Below, piece after piece: positions 44,661 to 53,480 of a stretch of 58,053 nucleotides of DNA. Under the pieces are notes generated by a model. It did not search any database, was not told the DNA's origin, and saw only the letters and a list, made by a program, of their open reading frames with translations. The stretch is taken from NCBI RefSeq assembly GCF_001666755.1, contig NZ_LZJC01000052.1:1-58053 (forward strand), read 5' to 3'. The stretch's first letter is position 1, and every line of letters begins with the position of its first letter. This stretch comes from Mycobacterium sp. E1214. GTDB taxonomy: Bacteria > Actinomycetota > Actinomycetes > Mycobacteriales > Mycobacteriaceae. Made by a program: the position numbers and the translations under genes.

Positions 44661-45959
44661 CTAATGCGCCACAGGGCATTTCGCCGCCTGATCGCTGTGA
44701 TAGTCGACCTGCCAGTGCTTGATCCCGTTGAGCCAGCCGGACCGCAGCCGTTGCGGCTGGCCGATCGACTCCAGTCCCGGCATGACGTCGGCGATGGCGT
44801 TGAACATCAGGTCGATGGTCATCCGCGCCAGGTTCGCCCCGATGCAGTAGTGCGCCCCGGTGCCGCCGAAGCCGACGTGCGGGTTGGGGTTGCGCAGGAT
44901 GTTGAACGTGAAAGGGTCGTCGAACACGTCCTCGTCGAAGTTGGCCGAGCGGTAGACCATGACGACCCGCTGGCCCTTCTTGATCTGCACGCCGGACAGC
45001 TCGTAATCCTCGAGGGCGGTGCGCTGGAACGACGTGACCGGGGTGGCCCAGCGGACGATTTCGTCGGCCGTGGTGACCGGGCGTTCGCGCTTGTACAGGT
45101 CCCACTGATCGGGGAAATCCGTGAAGGCCATCATGCCCTGGGTGATGGAGTTGCGGGTGGTCTCGTTACCGGCCACCGCCAGCAGGATCACGAAGAAACC
45201 GAACTCGTCGTCGGAGAGCTTGTGGCCGTCGACGTCGGCCTCGATCAGCTTCGTGACGATGTCCTCGCCCGGGTTCTGGGCCCGGTCGGCGGCCATCTGC
45301 ATGGCGTAGGTGATCAACTCCACCGAGGCGCCCATGGCGTCGTTGCGGGCGAACTCCGGGTCTTGGTCGCCGACCATCTCGTTGGACCAGTGGAACAGCT
45401 TCATGCGGTCTTCCTGCGGCACGCCGAGCAGCCCGGCGATGGCCTGCAGGGGCAGTTCGCAGGAGACCTGCTCGACGAAGTCGCCGCTGCCCGCGGCGGC
45501 CGCCGTCTCGACGATGCGCCGTGCGCGTTCGCGGAGATCGTCGCGCAAGCGCTCGACGGCGCGCGGCGTGAAGCCCCGGGAGATGATCTTGCGCAGCCGC
45601 GTGTGCTGCGGGGCGTCCATATTGAGCAGCACGAACTTGCCCGTGTCGCGCTGCTCGCGCACGGTGCCCTCCTTGTAGCGCGGCAGGGCGGTGTTCTGCA
45701 GGCTCGAGAAGACGTCGCTGCGCAACGAGATCTCTTTGACGTCCTTGTGCTTGGACACCACCCAGAAGCCGCCGTCGTCGAAGCCGCCGCAGCCGAGGGG
45801 CTGCTCGTTCCACCAGATCGGTGCGGTGCGGCGCAGCTCGGCCAGTTCCTCGATGGGCAGGCGCACGGCGTGGACGTCCGGGTCGGTGAAGTCGAAACCG
45901 GGCGGCAGGTTGGGGACCGGCGTGGAGGTCGGTTCGGTGGTCGTCTTGGCAGTTGACAC
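44661..45959 (-). CDS. CYP125-like cytochrome P450
   Basis: A 432-residue P450 with strong resemblance to CYP125, the sterol 26/27-hydroxylase: NLPPGFDFTDPDVHAVRLPIE, FWVVSKHKDVKE, CELPLQAIAGLLGVPQEDR, VILLAVAGNETTRNSI (I-helix), and Cys372 in FGGTGAHYCIGANLARM. It even ends CPVAH like CYP125A1. The principal mycobacterial copy is in the cholesterol locus (Rv3545c), so this is probably an additional family member. Start GTG 45959 with GAGGAG upstream. A near-consensus KstR site lies about 100 bp upstream. The next two genes (ADH, YceI) follow without gaps. Confidence 0.9.
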   Translation of the reverse strand: MSTAKTTTEPTSTPVPNLPPGFDFTDPDVHAVRLPIEELAELRRTAPIWWNEQPLGCGGFDDGGFWVVSKHKDVKEISLRSDVFSSLQNTALPRYKEGTVREQRDTGKFVLLNMDAPQHTRLRKIISRGFTPRAVERLRDDLRERARRIVETAAAAGSGDFVEQVSCELPLQAIAGLLGVPQEDRMKLFHWSNEMVGDQDPEFARNDAMGASVELITYAMQMAADRAQNPGEDIVTKLIEADVDGHKLSDDEFGFFVILLAVAGNETTRNSITQGMMAFTDFPDQWDLYKRERPVTTADEIVRWATPVTSFQRTALEDYELSGVQIKKGQRVVMVYRSANFDEDVFDDPFTFNILRNPNPHVGFGGTGAHYCIGANLARMTIDLMFNAIADVMPGLESIGQPQRLRSGWLNGIKHWQVDYHSDQAAKCPVAH

Positions 45960-46061
45960 GGCCCACTCCTCGAGTGACGAAGTCGTCTAGTCGTCCTCGT
46001 GCTAATAAACCACCGCCGCACCTCGGATGGGAAGGATTAACGCAAGATCCGAGACGGGAAT

Positions 46062-46075
46062 TGCAACGTGTTCTC
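46062..46075. promoter_or_regulatory. Near-consensus KstR-type site
   Basis: TGCAACGTGTTCTC matches the KstR pattern TNNAACNNGTTNNA in 7 of 8 fixed positions. It lies 103 bp upstream of the CYP125-like gene and 110 bp upstream of the small secreted protein gene. It would connect the P450 operon to cholesterol control. Confidence 0.5.
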
Positions 46076-46185
46076 TTCGGCACGAGCGTCGCGCCGGTAT
46101 GGTCTTGTCGCGCCGAGCGGGCCGGATATGCTGTGGTGCAGGTCACCGCCACACGGACGGGGTGAGTCAGCGCGAGGGGTTGAAG

Positions 46186-46581
46186 ATGATCCGGGAAGCA
46201 GTTGTCGCCGCCACCTTGGCGGTCGGCGCGATCAGCGTGGCGCCGCACGCGGCCGCCTACGAGGGTGACGTTCCGGGCATGAACTTCCAGGCGACGCTGG
46301 GCGCGCCGTGCGATAACTACGAACGCTTCATCTTCGGGCGGGGGCCCAGCGGCCAGGCCGAGGCGTGTCACTTCCCGCCGCCGAACCAGTTCCCGGCCGC
46401 CACCACGGGCTACTGGGTCATCTCCTACCCGCTGTACGGGGTCCAGCAGAACGGGGCCAAGTGCCCGGGATCGCAAGCGGCCGCGCAGACGCCCGACGGG
46501 CTGCCCATGCTCTGCCTGGGCGCTCAGGGCTGGCAGCCGGGGTGGTTCACGGGCGCCGGGTTCTTCCCGCCCGCCGACTGA
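46186..46581 (+). CDS. Small secreted protein (Rv1891-like)
   Basis: A 131-residue exported protein. The signal peptide is AVVAATLAVGAISVAPHAAAYE, cut near residue 24. The mature protein is rich in aromatic residues and glycine and has four cysteines (APCDNYERF, AEACHFPPP, AKCPGSQ, MLCLGAQG). No enzymatic motif. AGGGG precedes the ATG at 46186 by six bases. The stop overlaps the start of the next gene by one base. Length and position agree with Rv1891. Confidence 0.88.
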   Translation: MIREAVVAATLAVGAISVAPHAAAYEGDVPGMNFQATLGAPCDNYERFIFGRGPSGQAEACHFPPPNQFPAATTGYWVISYPLYGVQQNGAKCPGSQAAAQTPDGLPMLCLGAQGWQPGWFTGAGFFPPAD

Positions 46582-46883
46582 TGGACGCAGCCACGGCCCG
46601 CCGCCGACCCGACACCGCGGTGGTGCCGCGCTGGCTGCGCTTCGTCGTGGCGTCGGATCGGACCGGCTCGGCCTGGTACATCGGCGCCGGCTTCTTTTTC
46701 GCGCCGGTGCTGGCCGTGCTGTCGCCGTGGCCCGCGGTCACCGTCGCGCTGTGGGCGGTGATCGGGGTGACCGGGCTGTGGCTCGGCCTGCTGGGCATCG
46801 CGATGGCCGTCGGGCTGGCCCGAATCCTGGCGTCCGGCGCCGAGATTCCCGAGGACTACTGGCGCAAGGTGGTGCACTACTAG
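46581..46883 (+). CDS. Small membrane protein (Rv1892-like)
   Basis: A 100-residue protein with two membrane helices (residues about 33-50, YIGAGFFFAPVLAVLSP, and 52-78, VTVALWAVIGVTGLWLGLLGIAMAVGL). The ATG overlaps the TGA of the secreted-protein gene (TGATG), so the two are translationally coupled. A C-terminal IPEDYWRKVV is polar. No known function. It corresponds to Rv1892. Confidence 0.85.
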   Translation: MDAATARRRPDTAVVPRWLRFVVASDRTGSAWYIGAGFFFAPVLAVLSPWPAVTVALWAVIGVTGLWLGLLGIAMAVGLARILASGAEIPEDYWRKVVHY

Positions 46884-46994
46884 CGTCCGGCCGGCCCTCG
46901 CCGGCGCGCCGGGTGGCTCCCGTCGCGTCTAGAGTCCTTACCGACGCAGCAACCACCGACTGTCCCAAGACTGTCCCCAGCAAGGAGATTCGAG

Positions 46995-47216
46995 ATGGGC
47001 TTCAACCCCAAAGACGCAGTCGACGCGGCCAAGGACATCGCGACCAACGCCGTCGAGAAGGCCTCCGACATCGTGGAGCACGCCAGCGACATCATCCGCG
47101 GTGACATCGCCGGCGGCGCCAGCGGCATCGTTCAGAACTCGATCGAGATCGGCACGTACGCCGTCGACCGGGCGAAAGAGGTGTTCACCGGCCGCGACGA
47201 CCTCGACGACGTCTAA
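46995..47216 (+). CDS. Small conserved amphipathic protein (Rv1893-like)
   Basis: A 73-residue acidic protein with heptad-like helices: DAAKDIATNAVEKASDIVEH and SIEIGTYAVDRAKEVF. It contains no membrane segment and no catalytic motif, and resembles small stress- or LEA-like proteins only in general composition. AAGGAG lies eight bases before the ATG. Length agrees with Rv1893 (72 residues recalled). It converges on the nitronate monooxygenase gene. Confidence 0.88.
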   Translation: MGFNPKDAVDAAKDIATNAVEKASDIVEHASDIIRGDIAGGASGIVQNSIEIGTYAVDRAKEVFTGRDDLDDV

Positions 47217-47222
47217 GCCCGG

Positions 47223-48353
47223 TTAGACGGCGGCGGCCTCATTGAGTTCGTCGAGCCGGTTGGTTGCCTCCAGGTACTCCTGGACCCAGCGCTCGATGAC
47301 CGTCGCCGTCTTCTCCACCTTGTTGAATTGGCCGACGACCTGACCGACCGGGTTGAAGGCGACGTCGACGCTTTCGTTCGGGTACCTGTTGGTGGCCCGC
47401 ACCGCCATCCCGGACACCATGTACTGCAACGGCATTCCCAGCGGCTTGGGGTTGTCGGGCGCCTCCCAGGCCTCGGTCCAGTCGTTGCGCAGCATGCGGG
47501 CCGGCTTGCCTGTGAAGGAGCGGCTGCGCACGGTGTCGCGGCTACCCGCCTTGACGTACGCCTCCTGCTGGACGGGCGTGTTCGAGGACTCCTCGACCAT
47601 CAGCCACTGCGATCCCGTCCACGCCCCTTGAGCGCCCAGCGCCAGCGCCGCCGCGATCTGCTGGCCGCTGCCGATGCCGCCGGCCGCCAGAACCGGCACC
47701 GGCGCGACCTCCTTGACCACCTGCGGCCACAGCACGATGGAGCCCACCTCGCCGCAGTGGCCGCCGGCCTCGCCGCCCTGCGCGATGATGATGTCGACGC
47801 CCGCGTCCGCGTGCTTGCGGGCCTGTGACGGCGAGCCGCACAGCGCGGCCACCTTCAGGCCGGCTTCGTGGATGTGCTTGATCATCTCCGCCGGCGGAGT
47901 GCCCAGCGCGTTGGCGATCATCTTGACCTTCGGGTGCTTGAGCGCCACCTCGACCTGCGGGGTCGCGGTCGCCTCGGTCCACCCCAGCAACTGCAAGGTG
48001 TCGCCGTCGCTGTCCTCGACCGGTACGCCGTGATCGGCGAGGATCTTCTTGCCGAAATCGAGGTGTTCCTGCGGGACCATCTTGCGCAGCGTGTCGGCCA
48101 GCTCCTCGGCGGACAGCTGCGAGTCCATGCCCTCGTACTTGTTCGGGATCACGATGTCGACGCCGTAGGGGTGGTCGCCGATGTTGTCGTCGATCCACTT
48201 GAGTTCGATCTCGAGCTGCTCGGGCGTGAAGCCGACGGCGCCGAGCACGCCGAAGCCACCGGCCTTGCTGACGGCCACCACGACGTCGCGGCAGTGGGTG
48301 AACGCGAAGATCGGGAACTCAATACCGAGCTCGTCGCAGATGGCGGTATGCAT
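47223..48353 (-). CDS. Nitronate monooxygenase / 2-nitropropane-dioxygenase family (Rv1894c-like)
   Basis: A 376-residue FMN-binding TIM-barrel enzyme. The start MHTAICDELGIEFPIFAFTHC is family-typical, and the FMN phosphate region ALCGSPSQARKHADAG, QGGEAGGHCGEVGSI and VPVLAAGGIGSGQQIAAALALGA is clear. It may oxidise nitronates or act on an enoyl substrate. A consensus KstR site lies 27 bp upstream, and Rv1894c is a KstR-regulon gene as I recall, so it is probably induced by cholesterol. Start ATG 48353. Confidence 0.92.
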   Translation of the reverse strand: MHTAICDELGIEFPIFAFTHCRDVVVAVSKAGGFGVLGAVGFTPEQLEIELKWIDDNIGDHPYGVDIVIPNKYEGMDSQLSAEELADTLRKMVPQEHLDFGKKILADHGVPVEDSDGDTLQLLGWTEATATPQVEVALKHPKVKMIANALGTPPAEMIKHIHEAGLKVAALCGSPSQARKHADAGVDIIIAQGGEAGGHCGEVGSIVLWPQVVKEVAPVPVLAAGGIGSGQQIAAALALGAQGAWTGSQWLMVEESSNTPVQQEAYVKAGSRDTVRSRSFTGKPARMLRNDWTEAWEAPDNPKPLGMPLQYMVSGMAVRATNRYPNESVDVAFNPVGQVVGQFNKVEKTATVIERWVQEYLEATNRLDELNEAAAV

Positions 48354-48379
48354 GCCTACTCCTGGGGCGCTGGCGGAAT

Positions 48380-48393
48380 TGAAACGTGTTCTA
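48380..48393. promoter_or_regulatory. KstR-type operator
   Basis: TGAAACGTGTTCTA matches the KstR consensus TNNAACNNGTTNNA at every fixed position. It lies 27 bp upstream of the nitronate monooxygenase start, suitable for repression in the absence of cholesterol intermediates. Confidence 0.8.
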
Positions 48394-48608
48394 GTTTAGT
48401 ACCCGGCGTGCTGACGTGGCCAGCGGGTCCCGTCGCGCGGCCCGGGACTACGGTTCGTCGCCGCCTACTTGCCGGTGGCCGGCGTTCGCGCGGGGTTGCC
48501 GCCACGCGCAACGTCCCCGTCGATGTCGTCTCCGCACCGCGCGAGCCGCGTTGCGGCGGCCGCCCGGGCTCGCGTGGCCTCTTGATCCGCTCCGTCGGCA
48601 GCGGGTAG

Positions 48609-48648
48609 CGTAATGCTGCCAATTACGACACCACGAGTCTCGTAATTG
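48609..48648. promoter_or_regulatory. Multi-half-site operator upstream of the BVMO gene
   Basis: Three alternating half-sites: CGTAAT (48609-48614), ATTACG (48622-48627) and CGTAAT (48641-48646). The last two extend to 9-bp perfect arms CAATTACGA (48620-48628) and TCGTAATTG (48640-48648) with an 11-bp spacer. The array ends 28 bp before the BVMO start. It resembles a TetR-family operator, but no regulator gene is adjacent. Confidence 0.65.
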
Positions 48649-48676
48649 CCCGTCTCCGGTGAAAGGATCTCAGCCG

Positions 48677-50614
48677 ATGCGCAGCCGTTACGCCGGCGAA
48701 CCGTTCACCACCGCGACCGCCCACATCGCTGCCGCGCTCGAGGAGGTCAGCGTCCCGACCCTGCTCCTGTCGCTCGTGCACGTCACCGGCGACCCGCGCT
48801 TCATCCGCGAGTACAAGCAGCTGGGCATCTTCCTCAACGAGGTGCAGGGGTTCATGTCCGAAGAGGACAAGGCCCGTGCCCGCGCCGAAGCCCTGTCGGT
48901 GCTCGCCGACTACCGCGACCGCGGTTGTCCAGAGCCGGCGCCGCTCAGCGCGGACCTCATCCGCGAGATGCTGGACTGGGCGGCCTGCGAACGCGTTCCC
49001 GACGACTACCTGCCCCTGGTCGGCGAGGAATTGGACCTCGACGGCGCGGACCCGCGCCGCCCGGCGCCCCTGCCCGTAGAACGCGCCACCGAACTTCCCG
49101 TCGTGGTGATCGGGTGCGGCGAATCCGGCATCCTGGCCGGCATTCGGCTCAAGCAGGCCAACATCGAGTTCACCATCGTCGAGAAGAACGCCGGGCCGGG
49201 TGGAACCTGGTGGGAGAACCGCTATCCCGGCGCCCGGGTGGATGTGGCGAACCATTTCTATTGCTACAGCTTCGAACCGAACAACGACTGGACGCACTTC
49301 TTCGCCGAGCAGCGCGAGCTACAGGACTACTTCACCACGGTCGTCGCCAAGCACGGGCTCGGTGAGCACGTGCGGTGGAACACCGAGGTGCTCGGCGCCA
49401 CATGGGACGACGACGACGGAACGTGGGGCGTCTCGCTGCGCGGCCCCACGGGGCGCGTCGAGACGCTGCGCGCCCGGGCCGTCATCGCCGCGGTCGGCCA
49501 GCTCAATCGCCCCAACGTTCCCGACATCGCCGGCGCCGACACCTTCGCGGGGCCGACGTTCCACAGCGCGGCCTGGGACGCATCCGTCGATCTCACCGGC
49601 ATGCGGGTCGCGCTCATCGGGGCCGGCGCCAGCGGCTTCCAGATCGCCCCGGCGATCGCGGACCGGGTCGACCAATTGACGATTTACCAGCGCACCGCGC
49701 AATGGATGTTCCCGAACCCGATGTACCACGACGAGGTTCCCGACGGCGTCCGCTGGGCGATGCGCCACCTGCCGTACTACGGGCGGTGGTACCGGTTCCT
49801 GGTCCTGTGGCCGGGATCCGACAAGGGGCTGGACGCCGCGCAGACCGATCCCGACTTCGCCGACCAGGACCACGCCGTCAGCGACATCAACGCCGCGGCC
49901 CACATCATGTTCTCGCAGTGGATCACCAGCCAGATCGACGGACCCGGTGCGGCGGACCTGCTAGCCAAGGTGATGCCGGACTATCCCGCCTGCGGCAAGA
50001 GGACCCTGCAAGACAACGGCAGCTGGCTGAAGACGTTGCAGCGCACCAATGTCGAGCTGGTGCGCGCCCCGATCCGCGAGATCACGCCCGACGGCGTGGT
50101 CACCGACGACGGGACACACCGCGGCGCCGACGTCATCGTGTACGCCACCGGCTTCCGGCACACCGACGTGCTGTGGCCGCTGACGGTGACCGGCCGCGAC
50201 GGAGCGGATCTCCGCGAAAAGTGGGGCAGCCGGCCGTACGCCTACCTCGGCATCACCGTCCCGGATTTTCCCAACTTCTTCATCCTCTACGGGCCCGGCA
50301 CCCACCTCGCGCACGGCGGCAGCCTGATTTTTCAGTCCGAACTGCAGATGCGTTATGTCGACCAATGCCTGCAGCGCATCGCGCAGGACGACCTGCATGC
50401 GCTGGAACCGCGGGCCGAGGCGGCCGACGACTGGCACCGACGCACGCAGCACCAGATCAAAAAGATGGTGTGGTCGCATCCCGCGGTCAAACACTCCTAC
50501 TTCAAGAACGCCGACGGCGAGATCCACACCGTCAGCCCATGGCGGCTCAACGAATACTGGAGCGCCGTCCGCGAACCCGATTGGTCGCGGTTCGTGGTGC
50601 GAGGAAGAAAGTGA
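48677..50614 (+). CDS. Baeyer-Villiger-type flavin monooxygenase
   Basis: A 645-residue class B flavoprotein monooxygenase. An N-terminal extension of about 140 residues precedes the FAD site VIGCGESGILAGIRL. The BVMO fingerprint FAGPTFHSAAWD (FxGxxxHxxxW/D) and the NADPH site LIGAGASGFQIAP follow, then VYATGFRHTDVLWP. Such enzymes turn ketones into esters or lactones, and relatives act on steroids. Start ATG 48677 follows AAAGGA; a GTG at 48659 is less likely. It is followed by a zinc alcohol dehydrogenase after 10 bp. The gene is an insertion relative to the recalled Rv1894c-Rv1895 order. Confidence 0.92.
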   Translation: MRSRYAGEPFTTATAHIAAALEEVSVPTLLLSLVHVTGDPRFIREYKQLGIFLNEVQGFMSEEDKARARAEALSVLADYRDRGCPEPAPLSADLIREMLDWAACERVPDDYLPLVGEELDLDGADPRRPAPLPVERATELPVVVIGCGESGILAGIRLKQANIEFTIVEKNAGPGGTWWENRYPGARVDVANHFYCYSFEPNNDWTHFFAEQRELQDYFTTVVAKHGLGEHVRWNTEVLGATWDDDDGTWGVSLRGPTGRVETLRARAVIAAVGQLNRPNVPDIAGADTFAGPTFHSAAWDASVDLTGMRVALIGAGASGFQIAPAIADRVDQLTIYQRTAQWMFPNPMYHDEVPDGVRWAMRHLPYYGRWYRFLVLWPGSDKGLDAAQTDPDFADQDHAVSDINAAAHIMFSQWITSQIDGPGAADLLAKVMPDYPACGKRTLQDNGSWLKTLQRTNVELVRAPIREITPDGVVTDDGTHRGADVIVYATGFRHTDVLWPLTVTGRDGADLREKWGSRPYAYLGITVPDFPNFFILYGPGTHLAHGGSLIFQSELQMRYVDQCLQRIAQDDLHALEPRAEAADDWHRRTQHQIKKMVWSHPAVKHSYFKNADGEIHTVSPWRLNEYWSAVREPDWSRFVVRGRK

Positions 50615-50624
50615 GCACGCCGAC

Positions 50625-51650
50625 ATGCGCACGGTAGTCGTCGACGGTCCCCGCAGCGTCCGGGTCGACACCCGGCCCGATCCGGCGCTGCCCGGACCCG
50701 ACGCCGCGATCGTCGAGGTGACGGCCGCGGGCATCTGCGGCTCCGACCTGCATTTCTACGAGGCCGATTTCCCGCTGCCCGAGCCGATCGCCGTGGGACA
50801 CGAGGCCATCGGCACCGTCGTGGCGGTGGGACCCGAGGTGCGCACCGCCAGGGTGGGTGACAAGGTCATGGTGTCGTCGGTGGCCGGGTGCGGCGCCTGC
50901 CCCGGCTGCGCCACCCGCGATCCGGTCATGTGCCACAGCGGCTTTCAGATCTTTGGCGGGGGAGCGCTGGGCGGGGCGCAGGCCGACCTGCTCGCGGTGC
51001 CCGCGGCCGACTTCCAGCTCCTCAAGGTACCCGACGGCATCAGCGACGAGCAGGCGCTGCTGCTGACCGACAACCTGGCGACCGGCTGGGCGGCGGCGCA
51101 GCGCGCCGATATCCCCTTCGGTGGCACCGTGGCGGTGCTGGGCCTGGGCGCCGTCGGGCTGTGCTCGCTGCGCAGCGCGTTGTTCCAAGGCGCGGCAACG
51201 GTTTTCGCGGTCGACCACGTCGAGGGCCGGTTGGCGCGCGCCGCCCGTTGGGGAGCGACGCCCGTCAAGCCTCCGGCCGTCGAGGCGATCCTGGCGGCGA
51301 CCGGAGGTCGCGGCGCCGACGCCGTCATCGACGCCGTCGCGACCGACGCCTCGCTGACCGACGCGCTCAACGCGGTGCGGCCGGGCGGCACGGTGTCCGT
51401 GGTCGGTGTGCACGACCTAAACCCGTTTCCGCTCAACGCATTGGGCTGCCTGATCCGTAGCATCACGTTGCGGATGACCACCGCGCCGGTGCAACGCACC
51501 TGGCCGGAGCTGATCCCGCTGCTGCAGTCCGGGCGGCTCGACGTGGACGGCATCTTCACGACGACCCTGCCGTTGGACGACGCCGCGAAGGGCTACGCGA
51601 CCGCCGGGTCGCGCACGGGCGAGGACGTCAAAATCCTGCTGAGGCCATAG
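50625..51650 (+). CDS. Zinc-binding alcohol dehydrogenase (Rv1895-like)
   Basis: A 341-residue MDR dehydrogenase. Motifs are AGICGSDLHFYE and VGHEAIG (catalytic zinc), CGACPGCATRDPVMC (structural zinc) and VLGLGAVGLCSLR (NAD(P)). It probably oxidises a secondary or primary alcohol; its position directly downstream of the BVMO (10 bp) suggests alcohol to ketone to ester steps. It matches Rv1895. Start ATG 50625. It converges on the methyltransferase with a 22-bp gap. Confidence 0.9.
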   Translation: MRTVVVDGPRSVRVDTRPDPALPGPDAAIVEVTAAGICGSDLHFYEADFPLPEPIAVGHEAIGTVVAVGPEVRTARVGDKVMVSSVAGCGACPGCATRDPVMCHSGFQIFGGGALGGAQADLLAVPAADFQLLKVPDGISDEQALLLTDNLATGWAAAQRADIPFGGTVAVLGLGAVGLCSLRSALFQGAATVFAVDHVEGRLARAARWGATPVKPPAVEAILAATGGRGADAVIDAVATDASLTDALNAVRPGGTVSVVGVHDLNPFPLNALGCLIRSITLRMTTAPVQRTWPELIPLLQSGRLDVDGIFTTTLPLDDAAKGYATAGSRTGEDVKILLRP

Positions 51651-51672
51651 CGGCGACGCGGGGGGTGGCTGG

Positions 51673-52584
51673 TCAGCGGGTTGCCGTGATGTATTGCGAA
51701 TGCATGAAGCCGTCGATCTTGACGTCGACGTCCGGCGGGGTCAGGCCGTAACCGGCCTGCAGCTGCAGCGTGCTGCGGACCGGATCGACCGTCCACGCAT
51801 GGGCGGCCAGCCGCTCCGCGGGTTCGGTCTGCGGTTCGTAGGTCAGCGCGGAGAAGTCCACGTCGCCGGACACATTCACCCCGGGGTGAGCCGACTCCAG
51901 CGCCGTGAGCTGGTCATGGTCGAGCCGAGAACCCAACGCTCCCACCGCGATTCGACTGCCCGGCGCGCTCAGCCCACTGATCCGGGTGAATAGCGCGTTC
52001 TGCGCCTCGTCGGTGAGGTAGGGCAGCAACCCCTCCACCGACCATGCGCTGGGACTTTCGACGTCGAAGCCGGCGGCTTCCAGCGGCCGTGACCAGTCGG
52101 ACCGCAGGTCGGCGTCGACCTCGACGCGGCGGGCCTTCGGCGTGGCGCCGTGCTCACCGAGCACGCGGGCCTTGAACTCCAGCACCTTGGGCAGGTCAAC
52201 CTCGAAAACGGTTGTGCCGGCGGGCCAGTCGAGGCGATACGCCCGGGAATCGAGGCCGGCGGCGACGATCACCGCCTGGCGGATGCCCGCCTCACCGGCA
52301 GCGGCGAAGAAGTCGTCGAAGAAGCGGGTCTGCACCCCGTACAGGCGAGGGAAGGCCGTCTCGTCCTCGGACGTCCCGGGGTTGGCGAGCACACCGGCGA
52401 GGTAAGGGTCCTCCGAGGCGGCGATGAACACCTTCGCGTACTCGTCGCGGACCAACGGGGACGAGCTCACGGCGTGCAGGGCGCGCCAACCCGCCACCAG
52501 CAGGGCCGTGTAGCCGACGCTGCTGACGATGTCCCAGTGGTCGTCGTCGGAGCGCAGCGAACCAAACTCCGGTGACGTGCTCAC
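51673..52584 (-). CDS. SAM-dependent methyltransferase, TIGR00027 family (Rv1896c-like)
   Basis: A 303-residue protein of the same family as the one at 42050-42982. Motifs are [53 protein letters not shown] and [12 protein letters not shown]. Start GTG 52584 with GAAGGGG upstream; length matches Rv1896c. Substrate unknown. The dtd gene lies 77 bp upstream in genomic order and is on the same strand. Confidence 0.92.
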   Translation of the reverse strand: MSTSPEFGSLRSDDDHWDIVSSVGYTALLVAGWRALHAVSSSPLVRDEYAKVFIAASEDPYLAGVLANPGTSEDETAFPRLYGVQTRFFDDFFAAAGEAGIRQAVIVAAGLDSRAYRLDWPAGTTVFEVDLPKVLEFKARVLGEHGATPKARRVEVDADLRSDWSRPLEAAGFDVESPSAWSVEGLLPYLTDEAQNALFTRISGLSAPGSRIAVGALGSRLDHDQLTALESAHPGVNVSGDVDFSALTYEPQTEPAERLAAHAWTVDPVRSTLQLQAGYGLTPPDVDVKIDGFMHSQYITATR

Positions 52585-52661
52585 GGCCGCCCCTTCCAGC
52601 GCATACGCAGACCCACAGATCGCATGAAGCCGACATACCCAACGTAGCCGCAGTTGTACCG

Positions 52662-53093
52662 TCAAAGCTCGAGAAACACCGTGACCGGGCCGTCGTTGAC
52701 CAACTGCACTTGCATGTTCGCACCGAACACACCCGTCTGCACCTCGGCGCCCTGCTGGCGCAGCGCCGCCGCGAACGCTTCTACCAGCGGCTCGGCGAGG
52801 GCGCCCGGCGCGGCCGCGTTCCAGGACGGTCGGCGGCCCTTGGCCGTGTCGGCGTACAGCGTGAACTGGCTGACCACCAGGATCGGGGCCTGCACGTCCG
52901 CCGCCGACCGCTCGTCGGCGAGAATGCGCAGCCGCCACAGTTTTTCGGCAAGCCGCCGCGCGATGTCGGGTCCATCGCTGTGGGTGACGCCGACAAACGC
53001 CAGCAGGCCCTGCGCGTCGGGCCGGATGGCGCCGACCACCTCACCGCCCACCGATACCGACGCCGACGTGACCCGCTGCACCAACACCCGCAT
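52662..53093 (-). CDS. dtd: D-aminoacyl-tRNA deacylase
   Basis: A 143-residue Dtd that hydrolyses D-amino acids mis-attached to tRNA. Both family motifs are present: SQFTLYAD (about residues 76-83) and [11 protein letters not shown] (C-terminal). Length and position match Rv1897c. Start ATG 53093. It is divergent from the thiamine-binding-like gene across 51 bp. Confidence 0.96.
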   Translation of the reverse strand: MRVLVQRVTSASVSVGGEVVGAIRPDAQGLLAFVGVTHSDGPDIARRLAEKLWRLRILADERSAADVQAPILVVSQFTLYADTAKGRRPSWNAAAPGALAEPLVEAFAAALRQQGAEVQTGVFGANMQVQLVNDGPVTVFLEL

Positions 53094-53144
53094 GGTTCCC
53101 GATGGTGCCAGGCCGGGCCCGCCGCAGTTGGGTACGCTCGTCGG

Positions 53145-53450
53145 GTGTCCGTGCTCGTCGCGTTCTCCGTCACGCCGCTGGGGGTGGGCGAGGGCGTCGG
53201 CGAGATCGTCGCGGAGGCGGTCAGGGTGGTGCGGGCGTCCGGCCTGCCGAACAAGACCGACGCCATGTTCACCGTGATCGAGGGCGACACGTGGGACGAG
53301 GTCATGGCCGTCGTCCAGCGTGCGGTGGAAGCCGTCGCCGCCCGCGCGCCCAGGGTCAGCACCGTGATCAAGGCGGACTGGCGGCCCGGGGTGAGCGACG
53401 CCATGACGCGCAAGGTGGCCACGGTCGAGGATCACCTCGCCGGCGGCTGA
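53145..53450 (+). CDS. MTH1187/YkoF-type thiamine-binding-like protein (Rv1898-like)
   Basis: A 101-residue ferredoxin-like-fold protein of the UPF0045/MTH1187 family. Hallmarks are [40 protein letters not shown] and a final KVATVEDHL. Relatives bind thiamine or a related pyrimidine. Start GTG 53145. cinA follows after 30 bp in the same direction. Length matches Rv1898. Confidence 0.88.
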   Translation: MSVLVAFSVTPLGVGEGVGEIVAEAVRVVRASGLPNKTDAMFTVIEGDTWDEVMAVVQRAVEAVAARAPRVSTVIKADWRPGVSDAMTRKVATVEDHLAGG

Positions 53451-53480
53451 CCCAGCGGGCGCACCAGTAGGCTCGTCCCG

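Larger units (their letters stand above)
48354..48676. other. Divergent intergenic region with KstR-type site and operator array
   Basis: 323 bp between the nitronate monooxygenase and BVMO starts. It contains the KstR site near the left gene and the CGTAAT/ATTACG array near the right gene. I find no gene; the short frames here are GC-bias artefacts. Confidence 0.65.
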
